64,000 bases of DNA from Brevundimonas sp. UBA5713 (GCF_002419815.1 NZ_DIGV01000028.1:26514-90513), one strand, 5' to 3'. Positions 35,057 through 44,521 are shown, counted from the first letter of the stretch. Translations and numbers: made by a program. Notes: generated by a model not told the origin, from the letters alone.

Positions 35057-36694
35057 ATGCGCCTGTTCACCACTGCTGCTGCCATTGCGTTGTCCACGGC
35101 CCTGATGGCCGCCCCGTCCATGGCTCAGGAATTCGACGCCGCCCGTATCAGCGAGGAAATCCGCATCCTGTCCGATGACAGCTTCGAGGGTCGGGGCATC
35201 GCCACGCCTGCCGAGCAAAAGGTCATCGACTTTCTGAGCGCGAAGTTTGCCGAAGCCGGTTTCGCACCGGGCGGCGAGAACGGTGGCTGGACGCAGGCCG
35301 TGACCCTGAACCGCATCGCCAGCTCCAACATCCGCGCGGCCCTGAAACAGGACGGCCAGACCCGCACCCTGACCCAAGGCCAGGAAGTGACCCTGTCGTC
35401 GCGCCTGCCGGGGGCCAATGTCGATCTGAAGGACGTGCCGCTGGTGTTCGTCGGCTATGGCGTCAATGCGCCGGAGCGCAACTGGAACGACTTCAAGACC
35501 GATGTGCGCGGCAAGATCATCGTCGTGCTGGTCAATGATCCGGACTTTGAAGAGCCGGAACTGAACACCTTCGGCGGCAAGGCCATGACCTATTACGGTC
35601 GCTGGACCTACAAGTATGAAGAGGCTGCCCGTCAGGGTGCTGCCGGCGTGCTGATCGTGCACGAAACCGCCCCTGCCGCCTATGGCTGGACCACGGTTCA
35701 AAACTCGTGGTCGGTGCCGCAGTTCGACATCCTGCGCGAAAATCCTGCCGCCGAACGCGTGCCGGTTGAGGGCTGGGTGCAGCGTGACGTGGCCGAGCAG
35801 ATCTTTGCTGCTGCCGGTCTCGATTTCGAAGAGCAGAAGCGTCTGGCCCGCCGCGCCGACTTCCAGCCGGTGGAACTGAAGGCCACGCTGGATGCGTCGA
35901 TGGACATCGCCTCCGAACAGATCGTCACCCACAATGTGGTGGCCCGTCTGGAAGGCACTACGCGTCCCGACGAAACCATCCTGTACGGCGGCCACTGGGA
36001 CCACATCGGCGTTGACGCGGGTGAGGGCGTGAACGGCGACCGCATCTTCAACGGCGCGGTCGACAATGCCTCGGGCACGATTGCCATCGTGGAGATCGCC
36101 CGTCGCTTTGGTGCTGGCCCGCGCCCGGAACGCTCCATCGTGGCCATCGCCTTCACGGGTGAAGAGTCCGGCCTTCTGGGTTCGGAATACTATGCGGCCA
36201 ATCCGCTGTATTCGCTGGAAACCACGGTGGCCGGTTTCAACATCGACGCCGCCAACGTCTATGGCCGCAAGGACAAGCTGAACATCACCGGTTTTGGCCA
36301 TTCAGATCTGGATGACCGTCTGTCGGCGGTGGCCCAGTCGCAAGGGCGCGGCATTGTGCCGGACGCCGGTGCGGCGGCGGGCATCTACTTCCGCTCGGAC
36401 CACTTCCCGCTGGTGCGCCGTGGTGTGCCGATGGCCTATATCAACTCGGCCGGTGATTTCATCGACGCGCCGATCGAGCCGCGCGTGGCGGCCCAGACCC
36501 GCTATGGCCAGATCGGCTATCACCAGGTGGCCGACGAATGGTCGCCGGATTGGGATCTGCGTGGCATGATCCAGGACATGGAAGTGTCGTACCAAGTGGG
36601 TCTGGCGCTGGCCAACTCGAACGACTGGCCGCAGTGGAAGCCGACCTCGGAGTTCTCGACCATCCGTGCCGAGAGTGCCGATAAGCGTCAGTAA
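35057..36694 (+). CDS. Secreted M28-family zinc peptidase (first of a tandem pair)
   Basis: A 545-residue protein with signal peptide MRLFTTAAAIALSTALMAAPSMAQ and AAGGAGGGAAGG before the ATG. A PA-type inserted domain (VFVGYGVNAPERNW, GAAGVLIVHETAP) lies at about 130-230. The dinuclear zinc site is complete: HWDHIG near 313, VDNASGT near 336, GEESGLLGSEYY near 371 and FRSDHFPL near 448. Members are aminopeptidases or carboxypeptidases of the periplasm or surroundings. The next gene is a paralogue, so this is a local duplication. Confidence 0.93.
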   Translation: MRLFTTAAAIALSTALMAAPSMAQEFDAARISEEIRILSDDSFEGRGIATPAEQKVIDFLSAKFAEAGFAPGGENGGWTQAVTLNRIASSNIRAALKQDGQTRTLTQGQEVTLSSRLPGANVDLKDVPLVFVGYGVNAPERNWNDFKTDVRGKIIVVLVNDPDFEEPELNTFGGKAMTYYGRWTYKYEEAARQGAAGVLIVHETAPAAYGWTTVQNSWSVPQFDILRENPAAERVPVEGWVQRDVAEQIFAAAGLDFEEQKRLARRADFQPVELKATLDASMDIASEQIVTHNVVARLEGTTRPDETILYGGHWDHIGVDAGEGVNGDRIFNGAVDNASGTIAIVEIARRFGAGPRPERSIVAIAFTGEESGLLGSEYYAANPLYSLETTVAGFNIDAANVYGRKDKLNITGFGHSDLDDRLSAVAQSQGRGIVPDAGAAAGIYFRSDHFPLVRRGVPMAYINSAGDFIDAPIEPRVAAQTRYGQIGYHQVADEWSPDWDLRGMIQDMEVSYQVGLALANSNDWPQWKPTSEFSTIRAESADKRQ

Positions 36695-36725
36695 GCGCGT
36701 AAAAGCGTAACATTACAGACTTGTA

Positions 36726-36752
36726 AGGGGCGATCCTGTATGGGATCGCCCT
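36726..36752. repeat. Inverted repeat between the two M28 genes
   Basis: Arms GGGCGATCC and GGGATCGCCC around TGTAT form a stable hairpin in the 104-bp gap. A T run is lacking, so it is a weak terminator or a processing hairpin. Confidence 0.55.
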
Positions 36753-36798
36753 AAGCTTAGGGGCGTGCCACAGAGGTGGGGGCACGAGTGGAGGTTCT

Positions 36799-38388
36799 AT
36801 GACCCGTCATCTTCTTCGTAGCGTGGCTTTTGCGGCGCTGCTGTTCGCTGCGGCGCCTGTTGCGGCTCAGGATTTTTCGGCTCAGGCCATTTCTGATCAG
36901 GTTCGCGTCATTGCGTCCGACGAATTCGCGGGTCGTTATCCGGGCACCGAGGGCGAAGAGAAGACGCTGGCCTGGTTGCAGGCCCAGTATGAGGGGATGG
37001 GGCTGGAGCCCGGTGGCCCGAACGGCCAGTGGCTGCAAACCATCGAGCTGCTGCGCCTTACGCCCGTCGGAGAGCCGACCGCGTCTGTCAAGGCCGCCGA
37101 CGGCTCGGTCAAGGCCCTGGCTCCCGACAGCGGACTGCTGCTGCGGGCCATGAACTCCAACGGCAAGGGACAGGTGCAGGACGCACCTGTCGTATTCGTC
37201 GGCTACGGCATCACCGCGCCGGAACGCTCGTGGGACGACTATGGCAATGTCGATGTGCGCGGCAGGGTGGTCGTGGTCTTGAGCGGAGAGCCGGATGGCG
37301 AACTGTTCAACGGCCAGTATCGCACCCACTATTCCTCGGCAGGATACAAGCAGGATGAGGCTTTCCGCCGTGGCGCGGTGGCCGTGCTGTCTGTGGCCGG
37401 CGGCGACATGGGCCGTCAGGCCCAGTTCAACAGCCGCCAGCGGACACTGTCGCCCGGCTCGGCGGAGCTGCAACTGACCGGTACGATGTCGTCCGAACTG
37501 GCCCGTAGCTGGGGCATTGATCTGGACTCGGTGACGCCGAACACGCCCGCTGGCGTCTTCAAGCCGCAGGACCTGAACGTGCGCTTCTCGGCCAGCGCCG
37601 AGGAAACCAAGGAAATCCTGCGCACCAGCAACTTCATCGCCCGTCTGCCGGGCACTGAGCGTCCTGACGAAACCATCGTCTTCTCGGCCCACTGGGACCA
37701 CGTGGGCGTGAACCACAATGCCCCCGGCGAGGACAAGATCTTCAACGGCGCGTGGGACAATGCCTCGGGCACGGTCGGCGTTGTGGAAATGGCGCGCCAG
37801 TTCGCCAAGGCCGGTCCGGCCAAGCGCTCCATCGTGTTTCTGCATGTGACGGCAGAAGAGCAGGGCCTGCTGGGTGCCTATGCCTATGCGGCTGATCCGG
37901 TCTATCCGCTGGAGACCACGGTCGCCAACATCAACATCGACATGTTGCCGATCACCGGCCTGACCCACGACCTGCCAATTTTCGGCAAGGGCCAGAACAC
38001 GCTGGAAGACGAGCTGCAGGCGCTGGCGCAAACCCAGAACCGCTATGTCTCGGATGACGGCCAGCCGGAGCAGGGTTTTTACTTCCGCTCGGACCACTTT
38101 GCCTTTGCGCGCGCGGGCGTTCCGGCCCTGATGCCGTGGCACGGTATCGACTGGGTCGAAGGCGGCAAGGAAGTCGGCAAGAAGGCATGGGATGACAAGT
38201 TCCGCGCCGACTATCACCGCCCGACCGACGAATGGTCCGAAGAGCTGAAGTTCGACTCGGCGATCCAGAACCTGACCCTGCTGTATCGTCTGGCTCGCGA
38301 TCTGGCCGAGGGTAACAGCTGGCCGCAGTGGAAGCCTATGTCGGAGTTCGGCCAAGTCCGCGCCCGCACCAACACGGCCCGTCAGTAA
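36799..38388 (+). CDS. Secreted M28-family zinc peptidase (second of a tandem pair)
   Basis: A 529-residue paralogue of the preceding gene with signal peptide MTRHLLRSVAFAALLFAAAPVAAQ. The same layout is seen: a PA-like insert (VFVGYGITAPERSWDDYGN), then zinc ligands in HWDHVG near 298, WDNASGT near 319, TAEEQGLLGAYAY near 354 and FRSDHFAFARAGVPA near 433. It shares the C-terminal WPQWKPMSEFGQVRA with its neighbour (WPQWKPTSEFSTIRA). Divergence elsewhere is large, so specificities probably differ. Confidence 0.93.
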   Translation: MTRHLLRSVAFAALLFAAAPVAAQDFSAQAISDQVRVIASDEFAGRYPGTEGEEKTLAWLQAQYEGMGLEPGGPNGQWLQTIELLRLTPVGEPTASVKAADGSVKALAPDSGLLLRAMNSNGKGQVQDAPVVFVGYGITAPERSWDDYGNVDVRGRVVVVLSGEPDGELFNGQYRTHYSSAGYKQDEAFRRGAVAVLSVAGGDMGRQAQFNSRQRTLSPGSAELQLTGTMSSELARSWGIDLDSVTPNTPAGVFKPQDLNVRFSASAEETKEILRTSNFIARLPGTERPDETIVFSAHWDHVGVNHNAPGEDKIFNGAWDNASGTVGVVEMARQFAKAGPAKRSIVFLHVTAEEQGLLGAYAYAADPVYPLETTVANINIDMLPITGLTHDLPIFGKGQNTLEDELQALAQTQNRYVSDDGQPEQGFYFRSDHFAFARAGVPALMPWHGIDWVEGGKEVGKKAWDDKFRADYHRPTDEWSEELKFDSAIQNLTLLYRLARDLAEGNSWPQWKPMSEFGQVRARTNTARQ

Positions 38389-38456
38389 GGCGACCCGTTC
38401 CTCAAGTAGCGAGCCTCCGCGAGGCGAGCGATAGGAACAACCTACTTAAATAAAAG

Positions 38457-38488
38457 AAAGCCCACGCGCTGCGGCGCGTGGGCTTTTG
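38457..38488. terminator. Bidirectional intrinsic terminator
   Basis: Arms AAAGCCCACGCGC and GCGCGTGGGCTTT around TGCG; T or A runs on both sides serve the M28 gene and the convergent DUF6607 gene. Confidence 0.9.
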
Positions 38489-38522
38489 ACTAACTGGACC
38501 TCGAGGGATGAGATAGGTCCTG

Positions 38523-39518
38523 TTAGCGTCGGGTGGCGCGCTCGATGATCGCGCGGCCTTGTTCGATGGCGGCGGCCTCTGTGACCTCGCCGTCCTGAAG
38601 TTTTTGCGCCAGTTCCATCAGCGGGGTGCCGGTGACGGTGCCGGTGGCGGCTTCCTCGGGCACATAGATGCCCCCGTCGCGGGCCAGCACCTCGTCCCAT
38701 TTGGCGCGGATGGCCGCCCAAAATCCCTTGGTCGCAGCCCAGTAATCGTCTCCGGGCTGGGGCGAATAGGAGGTCGAGGCCTCATAGGTGTTGATGACGT
38801 CTTCCTGCACAATGGCGACGGGCGCGCCCTGACGGCCCGACATCTTCATATTGTCTTGCAGATGGACCCAGCCGCCGGGACGAAGGACATGGCGGTTGAT
38901 GCCCAGATAGCGGTCATAGACCGGATTGCGCACGGCATCGCGGCGCGCCAGCGGACGCCACGTTGGATTGGAAGTCCACATGCTGAGACCATTGTCATAG
39001 GTCCAGCGACCGACGCCGCCATAGCGGGGCGAGTCATCGGTTTGCCAGACGGTCTGGGACCACGCACCCTGACGGTCCTGTTCGGACACTGGCGTCAGTC
39101 GCCACTGGTTCGGGCCTTCATAGGTGACGACCGACTGGGGTTGATAGACCCAGTCCTGACGCCAGTGCTTGACCACCACCGTCTCTTCGCCGTGCTGCAT
39201 GACCAGAATGTGCTGCAGGCTGATGCGGTCGCCTTCGTCATACACCACGCGCACGATCTCGGCCCCGCCGGACAGTTTTTCCTCCAGCGGGTCATAGTCG
39301 GGATCAAAGCTGACGTTCTCGCGCATTTCGAAATGCACGCGGTATTGGCCCGCTTGCGCCAGAATGGCCTGACGGTCGCGCTCGAACGCGCTGGCGGGGA
39401 CCGTGGCGGATGGGGGTTGGGCCTGAGCGAGGGCAGGCAGGGCGATGGGCGCGGCCACAAGGGCGGCGGCCATCAGGAGGGCGCGGCGTTTGCGCTGGGG
39501 TAGAGCGGGAGCAATCAT
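38523..39518 (-). CDS. DUF6607 exported protein, partner of the heme-type receptor
   Basis: About 331 residues from ATG 39518 with GGAA upstream; an ATG 12 bp earlier (MELPMIAP) lies only 12 bp after the receptor stop. The signal peptide is MIAPALPQRKRRALLMAAALVAAPIALPALAQ, quoted only to locate the cleavage near residue 32. FEMRENVSFDPDYDPLEEK, the repeated VKHWRQDWVYQP and VWQTDDSPRYGGVGRW segments match DUF6607, a family often next to hemin or hemoglobin receptors. Biochemical role unknown; a periplasmic heme-handling part is an inference from position in the operon. Confidence 0.82.
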   Translation of the reverse strand: MIAPALPQRKRRALLMAAALVAAPIALPALAQAQPPSATVPASAFERDRQAILAQAGQYRVHFEMRENVSFDPDYDPLEEKLSGGAEIVRVVYDEGDRISLQHILVMQHGEETVVVKHWRQDWVYQPQSVVTYEGPNQWRLTPVSEQDRQGAWSQTVWQTDDSPRYGGVGRWTYDNGLSMWTSNPTWRPLARRDAVRNPVYDRYLGINRHVLRPGGWVHLQDNMKMSGRQGAPVAIVQEDVINTYEASTSYSPQPGDDYWAATKGFWAAIRAKWDEVLARDGGIYVPEEAATGTVTGTPLMELAQKLQDGEVTEAAAIEQGRAIIERATRR

Positions 39519-39541
39519 AGGCAGTTCCATCAGAAAACCGG

Positions 39542-41758
39542 TTAGAGACGGACGCTGAGCGAGACGCCGAAATTGCGACCCGGCTGGGTGTACGCGTCCA
39601 GTGTGGCGGGGCGTTCGGTGATGGATGGTCGGCTTAGGCCACGCACATCGCTCCACCACGCGTATTTCTCGTCGAACAGGTTGAAGGCCCCGGCGCGTAG
39701 CGTGGCCCGCTCGGTCAGGTTCACATAGGCGGTGAGGTCAACCACGGTGAAGGCCTCGCCCGGCCAGCATAGGCCGCCACCGCAGCCATAGCTGTCCTTG
39801 CGGTCAGACCAAGTGGCGCTGAGCATGCCGCCCCAACGTCCGGACGGATCGGCATAGTTCAGACCCCCGACCAGCTTTATGGGATCGACGCTGGCCAGCT
39901 TGCCGCGCTGGTCATCCGTCTCTGTCTCGCCGTCGGCGAAAGAAGCGGCCATGATCGCCGACAGGCCGTTGTCCCACGCGATGTCGCCGCGCGCTTCCAG
40001 ACCCCAGATGTCCACATTGGTCTGGTTCACATACTGATAGATCAGCGGGTCACGACCCGGCACGCCGGTGCCGCGCACCACCACCTGATCGATGAAGTCT
40101 TCGTATTCGGATTTGAACGCCGTGGCCGACAGCGACAAACGTCCCCCCAAGGCGTCGATCTGGCGGAAGCGCATGCCCGCCTCGATGCTCTCGCTGGTTT
40201 CCGGCTTCAGGTCCGGGTTCGGGATGGATTCATAGCCGAACAGCGGGTTTTCAAAGAAGTTGTTCACCTGCATGGGCGAGGGGGCTTTGAAGCCCTGCGC
40301 ATAGTTGGCGAACAGGCCGAAATGGTCGTTGGCCCAGTAGATGACGCCGATCTTGGGCGACAGGTGGCTGTCACTCTGGCCGGAAGTGGGGGCGGGGAAC
40401 AGGCGGTCGACCTTGGGCGTCAGCTCGTACCAGTCATAGCGCAGGGCCGGAATGATGCTGAGGCGACCGTCCATCAGGCTGATTTCGTCCTGAATGAACA
40501 GGCCAGCCAGATCATATTCGGTCTTGGGGAAGGGACGGACGGGGAAGGCCTCGCCCGCAGGCGGCACAGTGCCGTCACGCACGCCTTCCTGCGTGGTGCG
40601 CGACCAGTCGCCACCCAAGGTGATGCGATGGCTGAGACGCTCGCCGCCAAAGGTGCGCGTGCCCTGTGCGGCCACGCCCCAGATTTCGTTGTCGAAGGTG
40701 ACCAGACGGGTGCGGTTGGCCGCCGTGATGCGGTCCTCAGCCGTGAACTGGGTGGTGGTGGCATCTTGCCAATAGCCGGTGACGAAGCCGCTATCGAGGC
40801 CCAGAGTGTCGTTGAAGCGCCATTCGAGGCTAGCGCGCTGGCGCTCGGTTTCGTCTTCGGCGCGCAGGCGGCTGATAGAGGCGGAATAGCTGCTGAGGGC
40901 CTCGCCCGACATTTCGGAGTCGAAATAGTCGTAGGTCAGGCGCAGGGCGTGGTTGTCGTTCACATCCCACACCAGCTTGCCCAGAACGGCGTTGCTGGCA
41001 AAGTCCTGTGGGTTGGCCTGGGTTCGGGTAGAACCGGTGCCGCCGACATCGCCCATGGTCTCGGTCTCATTGGCGTCGCGGCGGGTATAGGCCAGCAGGC
41101 CCGACAGTGCGCCGCTGCGGCCCGCCAAGGCCACGCCTTCGGTCCAGCCTTTATCGGCAGAGCTATAAGCGACGCGGCCACGGGCTCCGAAATTGCGGTC
41201 GGCATCGAGGAAATCGACAGGGTCCTTGCTGGTGAAGCTGACTGCACCGGCTATCCCGTCCGAGCCATAGAGGGCCGAGGCGGGACCACGCAGGATTTCG
41301 ACAGACTTCATCAGATCGAGATCGTTATAGCCGCCACGTCCCACGTTCTGGGCACCGAAGGCAAAGCCGTCCGGCACGCGTACGCCGTCCTGAACGATCA
41401 GGACGCGGTTGCCACCCATGCCCCGAATGGTGAAGCCGGAATTACCGTCGCGGCCCTGACCCGACATGGCGGCCGAAAAGCGGGCGGGGGCGGTCGGGAC
41501 GCTGACGCCCGGCTCGAACTTGATCAGGTCCTTGATGTCGGTGACCAGAAGGCGCTCGATCTGTTCGGCGGAGATGACGCTGATGGTAGCGGGCACATCA
41601 TCGACGGCGCGCTCGGTGCGGGTGCCGACAACGGTGATCGGCGACACCACGACCGGAGTATGCAGATCGATGTCCGTATCGGCGGCAGCGGCCACGCCGG
41701 GCACAACGCCGAGCACAAGAACGGTGGCGGCGGTGGAGGCCATGAGGGAGGAACGCAT
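39542..41758 (-). CDS. TonB-dependent heme/hemoglobin-type receptor
   Basis: A 738-residue receptor. Signal peptide is followed by the TonB box/plug start VVSPITVVGTRTERAVDDVPATISVI, then GFTIRGMGGNRVLIVQDGVR and SVEILRGPASALYGSDGIAGAVSF. The barrel contains YAQGFKAPSPMQVNNFF and NPDLKPETSES near residue 490-520, a version of the FRAP-NPNL box conserved in heme receptors. It ends VSLSVRL rather than phenylalanine, a known variant. A Fur-like site 40 bp upstream and a DUF6607 gene downstream support iron or heme uptake. Confidence 0.9.
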   Translation of the reverse strand: MRSSLMASTAATVLVLGVVPGVAAAADTDIDLHTPVVVSPITVVGTRTERAVDDVPATISVISAEQIERLLVTDIKDLIKFEPGVSVPTAPARFSAAMSGQGRDGNSGFTIRGMGGNRVLIVQDGVRVPDGFAFGAQNVGRGGYNDLDLMKSVEILRGPASALYGSDGIAGAVSFTSKDPVDFLDADRNFGARGRVAYSSADKGWTEGVALAGRSGALSGLLAYTRRDANETETMGDVGGTGSTRTQANPQDFASNAVLGKLVWDVNDNHALRLTYDYFDSEMSGEALSSYSASISRLRAEDETERQRASLEWRFNDTLGLDSGFVTGYWQDATTTQFTAEDRITAANRTRLVTFDNEIWGVAAQGTRTFGGERLSHRITLGGDWSRTTQEGVRDGTVPPAGEAFPVRPFPKTEYDLAGLFIQDEISLMDGRLSIIPALRYDWYELTPKVDRLFPAPTSGQSDSHLSPKIGVIYWANDHFGLFANYAQGFKAPSPMQVNNFFENPLFGYESIPNPDLKPETSESIEAGMRFRQIDALGGRLSLSATAFKSEYEDFIDQVVVRGTGVPGRDPLIYQYVNQTNVDIWGLEARGDIAWDNGLSAIMAASFADGETETDDQRGKLASVDPIKLVGGLNYADPSGRWGGMLSATWSDRKDSYGCGGGLCWPGEAFTVVDLTAYVNLTERATLRAGAFNLFDEKYAWWSDVRGLSRPSITERPATLDAYTQPGRNFGVSLSVRL

Positions 41759-41797
41759 TTTTGACTGCCTCGTGTTGAACGTGTGGCAGGCAATTAG

Positions 41798-41829
41798 TGC
41801 GAGTGATTATCAGAATCAATAACAATAAG
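41798..41829. promoter_or_regulatory. Fur-like iron-responsive site
   Basis: AT-rich TGCGAGTGATTATCA followed by GAATCAATAACAATAAG upstream of the heme receptor. It contains the partial palindrome TGATT-ATCAG-AATCA and a TGCnAnTnATT core as in alphaproteobacterial Fur targets. It ends 40 bp before the start codon in reading direction. Confidence 0.6.
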
Positions 41830-41872
41830 AGTGTGGTTATTTGAGGTTGAGCAGGTGCTTGAAATATCCGGC

Positions 41873-41902
41873 AAAAAGCCCCGCGATAAATTCGGCGGGG
41901 CT
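41873..41902 (-). terminator. Intrinsic terminator after metY
   Basis: Read on the minus strand, AGCCCCGC and GCGGGGCT arms flank a ten-base AT-rich loop and are followed by TTTTT. It ends the metY transcript. Confidence 0.85.
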
Positions 41903-41929
41903 CATCAACCTTAGGCAGTGTGCTTAGAA

Positions 41930-43207
41930 TCAGACCTGGGCGAGAGCCTGTTCCAGATCGGCGAGCAGGTCGTCGATGTGTTCGATACCGACCGACAAGC
42001 GCACGGTATCCTCGGTCACACCCGCCTTTTTCAGTTCTTCGGGTGAAAGCTGGCGGTGGGTGGTCGATGCCGGATGGCAGACCAGCGACTTGGCATCGCC
42101 GATGTTCACCAGGCGGGTGAACAGCTGCACCGCGTCCTGGAAGCGGGCACCGGCCTCGCGGCCACCCTTGACGCCAAAGGTCAGCAGGCCCGACGCCTTG
42201 CCGCCGAAATACTTCTGGATCAGCGGGTTGGAGTCATGGTCCTCGAGCCCGGCATAGTTGACCCATTCCACCTTGGGGTGGGCCTTCAGCCATTTGGCGA
42301 TGGCGGTGGCGTTCTCGACGTGGCGATCCATGCGAAGGGCCAGCGTTTCCAAGCCTTGCAAGATCAGGAAGCTGTTGAACGGCGAGATGGCCGCGCCGGT
42401 GTTTCGCAGCAGAACCGTGCGCACACGGCCGATGAAGGCTGCTGGCCCAAGCGCCTCGGCATAGACGACGCCGTGATAGCTGACTTCCGGCTCGTTCAGG
42501 CGACGGAAGCGCTCTTTGTGCTCGGCCCACGGGAAGGTGCCGCCATCGACGATGGCACCACCGATAGAGGTGCCATGGCCGCCAATATATTTGGTCAGGG
42601 AGTGGATGACGATGTCCGCGCCGTGTTCGATGGGGCGGGTCAGGTAGGGCGTCGGCACAGTATTGTCGACGATCAGCGGCAGGCCCGCAGCGTGGGCGGC
42701 ATCGGCCAATGCCTTGAAGTCCACGACATTGCCCAGCGGATTGCCGATGGATTCACAGAACACCGCCTTGGTGCGGTCATCGGTGTTGGCGGCAATGGCA
42801 GCTGCGTCGTCGGCATCGATGAAGCGCACCTCGATGCCGTATTGCGGCAGGGTGTGGGCAAACAGGTTGTAGGTGCCGCCATAAAGCGTCGAGGTGGCGA
42901 TGACGTTGTCGCCAGCCTCTGCGATGGTCAGGATGGCATAGGTGATCGCCGCTTGGCCCGAGGCTACCGTCAGGGCTGCGATACCGCCCTCCAGCGCCGC
43001 GATGCGCTGTTCCAGCACATCGGACGTCGGGTTCATGATGCGGGTGTAGATATTGCCCGCGACTTTCAGGTCGAACAGGTCGGCCCCGTGCTGGGTGTCG
43101 TCGAAGGCGTAGCTGGTGGTTTGATAGATCGGCACCGCGACGGACTTGGTGGTCGGATCGGGCGAATAACCGGCGTGCAGCGCCAGAGTGTCGAACTTCA
43201 AGGACAA
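41930..43207 (-). CDS. metY: O-acetylhomoserine aminocarboxypropyltransferase (sulfhydrylase)
   Basis: A 425-residue PLP enzyme that makes homocysteine from O-acetylhomoserine and sulfide. The N-terminus TLALHAGYSPDPTTKSVAVP, SGQAAITYAIL and the PLP lysine 206 in HSLTKYIGGHG are typical of the long MetY form, as is the active-site loop SLVCHPASTTHRQL near the C-terminus. Related MetZ or gamma-synthases are shorter. The leader up to 43314 contains a hairpin but no SAM riboswitch that I can match. Confidence 0.94.
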   Translation of the reverse strand: MSLKFDTLALHAGYSPDPTTKSVAVPIYQTTSYAFDDTQHGADLFDLKVAGNIYTRIMNPTSDVLEQRIAALEGGIAALTVASGQAAITYAILTIAEAGDNVIATSTLYGGTYNLFAHTLPQYGIEVRFIDADDAAAIAANTDDRTKAVFCESIGNPLGNVVDFKALADAAHAAGLPLIVDNTVPTPYLTRPIEHGADIVIHSLTKYIGGHGTSIGGAIVDGGTFPWAEHKERFRRLNEPEVSYHGVVYAEALGPAAFIGRVRTVLLRNTGAAISPFNSFLILQGLETLALRMDRHVENATAIAKWLKAHPKVEWVNYAGLEDHDSNPLIQKYFGGKASGLLTFGVKGGREAGARFQDAVQLFTRLVNIGDAKSLVCHPASTTHRQLSPEELKKAGVTEDTVRLSVGIEHIDDLLADLEQALAQV

Positions 43208-43243
43208 AGGGACCTCCCCATTAGGATCAGGCCCACAAACTAA

Positions 43244-43268
43244 CAGGGCCGCCCATGAGGCGGCCCTG
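43244..43268. terminator. Hairpin between ychF and metY
   Basis: Arms CAGGGCCGCC and GGCGGCCCTG around CATGA. On the minus strand TTAGTTTGT follows, so it can act as the ychF terminator. A second small stem (ATCTGA/TCAGAT) lies at about 43276-43295. Confidence 0.65.
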
Positions 43269-43314
43269 CAGAAAATCTGAATCGACGATCAGATAAACTA
43301 AAGCTCGGCGAACC

Positions 43315-44412
43315 TTAGTTGTTGAACAGGAAGTGCATCACATCGCCGTCCTTGACGATGTAGGACTTGCCTTCAGCGCGCATCTTGCCCGCTTCCTTGG
43401 CACCGGCTTCGCCCTTGTAGGCGATGTAGTCGTCGAAGCTGATGGTTTCGCCGCGGATGAAGCCCTTTTCGAAGTCGGTGTGGATGACACCGGCGGCTTG
43501 AGGAGCGGTGGCACCGACCGGAATGGTCCAGGCGCGCGCTTCCTTCGGACCCACGGTGAAGTAGGTCTGCAGGCCCAGCAGCTTGTAGGCTTCGCGGATC
43601 AGGCGGTTCAGGCCCGGCTCTTCGAGACCGAGGGTCTCGAGGAACTCTGCCGACTCCTCGTCGTCCAGCACGGCGATTTCGGATTCGATCTGGGCCGAGA
43701 TGACCACCGAGTTGGCGTTGTCGGCGGCGGCGCGCTTGGCGACCAGATCCGACAGCTCATTGCCCTTGTCAGCAGAGGCTTCTTCGACGTTGGCAACATA
43801 GAGCGCCGGAAGGGCGGTCAGCAGTTGCAGCATGTCCCAGGCCTTTTTGTCTTCCTTGGACACGTCGGCCAGACGGGCAGGCTTGCCGGCGCGCAGTTGT
43901 TCCAGTGCGGCGTCGATCAGCTTGAGGTTCAGCTGGGATTCCTTGTCGCCACCCTTGGCGCGCTTCTCGATCTGGACGCGGCGGCGCTCCAGGCTCTCGA
44001 GGTCGGCCAGCATCAGCTCGGTCTCGATGATTTCGAGGTCCGAGATCGGGTCGATGCGGTTTTCGACGTGGGTGATGTCGTCGTCGACGAAGCAGCGGGC
44101 GACGAAGGCGATGGCGTCGCAGTCGCGGATGTTGGCGAGGAACTGGTTGCCCAGACCTTCACCCTTCGACGCTCCGCGCACCAGACCGGCCACGTCCACG
44201 AAGGTGATGCGGGCCGGAATGATTTCCTTCGAGCCGGCGATTTCAGCCAGCTGGTTCAGACGGGGTTCCGGCACGGCCACGTCGCCGGTGTTCGGCTCGA
44301 TGGTGCAGAACGGATAGTTTGCAGCTTGCGCCGCTGCCGTCTTGGTCAGGGCGTTGAACAGGGTGGACTTGCCGACGTTGGGCAGGCCGACGATCGCGAC
44401 TTTAAGGGCCAT
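43315..44412 (-). CDS. ychF: Redox-regulated ATPase/GTPase of the Obg family
   Basis: A 365-residue translation-associated P-loop protein. G1 GLPNVGKSTLFNALT is at residues 8-22, G3 DVAGLVRGASKGEGLGNQFL near 73, a coiled-coil insertion at 130-200, and a C-terminal TGS domain near 280-365 (GLQTYFTVGPKEARAWTI, GDVMHFLFNN). The G4 position reads NVEE instead of NKxD, the YchF hallmark that gives a preference for ATP. It is single-copy and conserved. Confidence 0.97.
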   Translation of the reverse strand: MALKVAIVGLPNVGKSTLFNALTKTAAAQAANYPFCTIEPNTGDVAVPEPRLNQLAEIAGSKEIIPARITFVDVAGLVRGASKGEGLGNQFLANIRDCDAIAFVARCFVDDDITHVENRIDPISDLEIIETELMLADLESLERRRVQIEKRAKGGDKESQLNLKLIDAALEQLRAGKPARLADVSKEDKKAWDMLQLLTALPALYVANVEEASADKGNELSDLVAKRAAADNANSVVISAQIESEIAVLDDEESAEFLETLGLEEPGLNRLIREAYKLLGLQTYFTVGPKEARAWTIPVGATAPQAAGVIHTDFEKGFIRGETISFDDYIAYKGEAGAKEAGKMRAEGKSYIVKDGDVMHFLFNN

Positions 44413-44495
44413 GGTATTCCTCGTGAGCGCGTGCCTTTAGCCGTTCCGAGCCGATTTGTCAGTCCGCGCGATGTATTGGCCCCTCTATAGGCGGA

Positions 44496-44521
44496 AAAGG
44501 GCGGCCTTTCGACCGCCCTTT
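44496..44521. terminator. Intrinsic terminator after the copper cassette
   Basis: Arms AAAGGGCGG and CCGCCCTTT around an eight-base loop, six bases after the PCuAC gene stop. Confidence 0.8.

Noticed and set aside
38400..38440. Mobile-element end or attachment site near 38.41 kb (GCCTC/GAGGC small hairpin)
   Set aside because: The palindrome is short, has no direct-repeat partner, and no transposase or integrase lies in the window.
43208..43314. SAM riboswitch in the metY leader
   Set aside because: The leader has two short hairpins but neither the SAM-II pseudoknot consensus nor the SAM-I core can be matched by eye.
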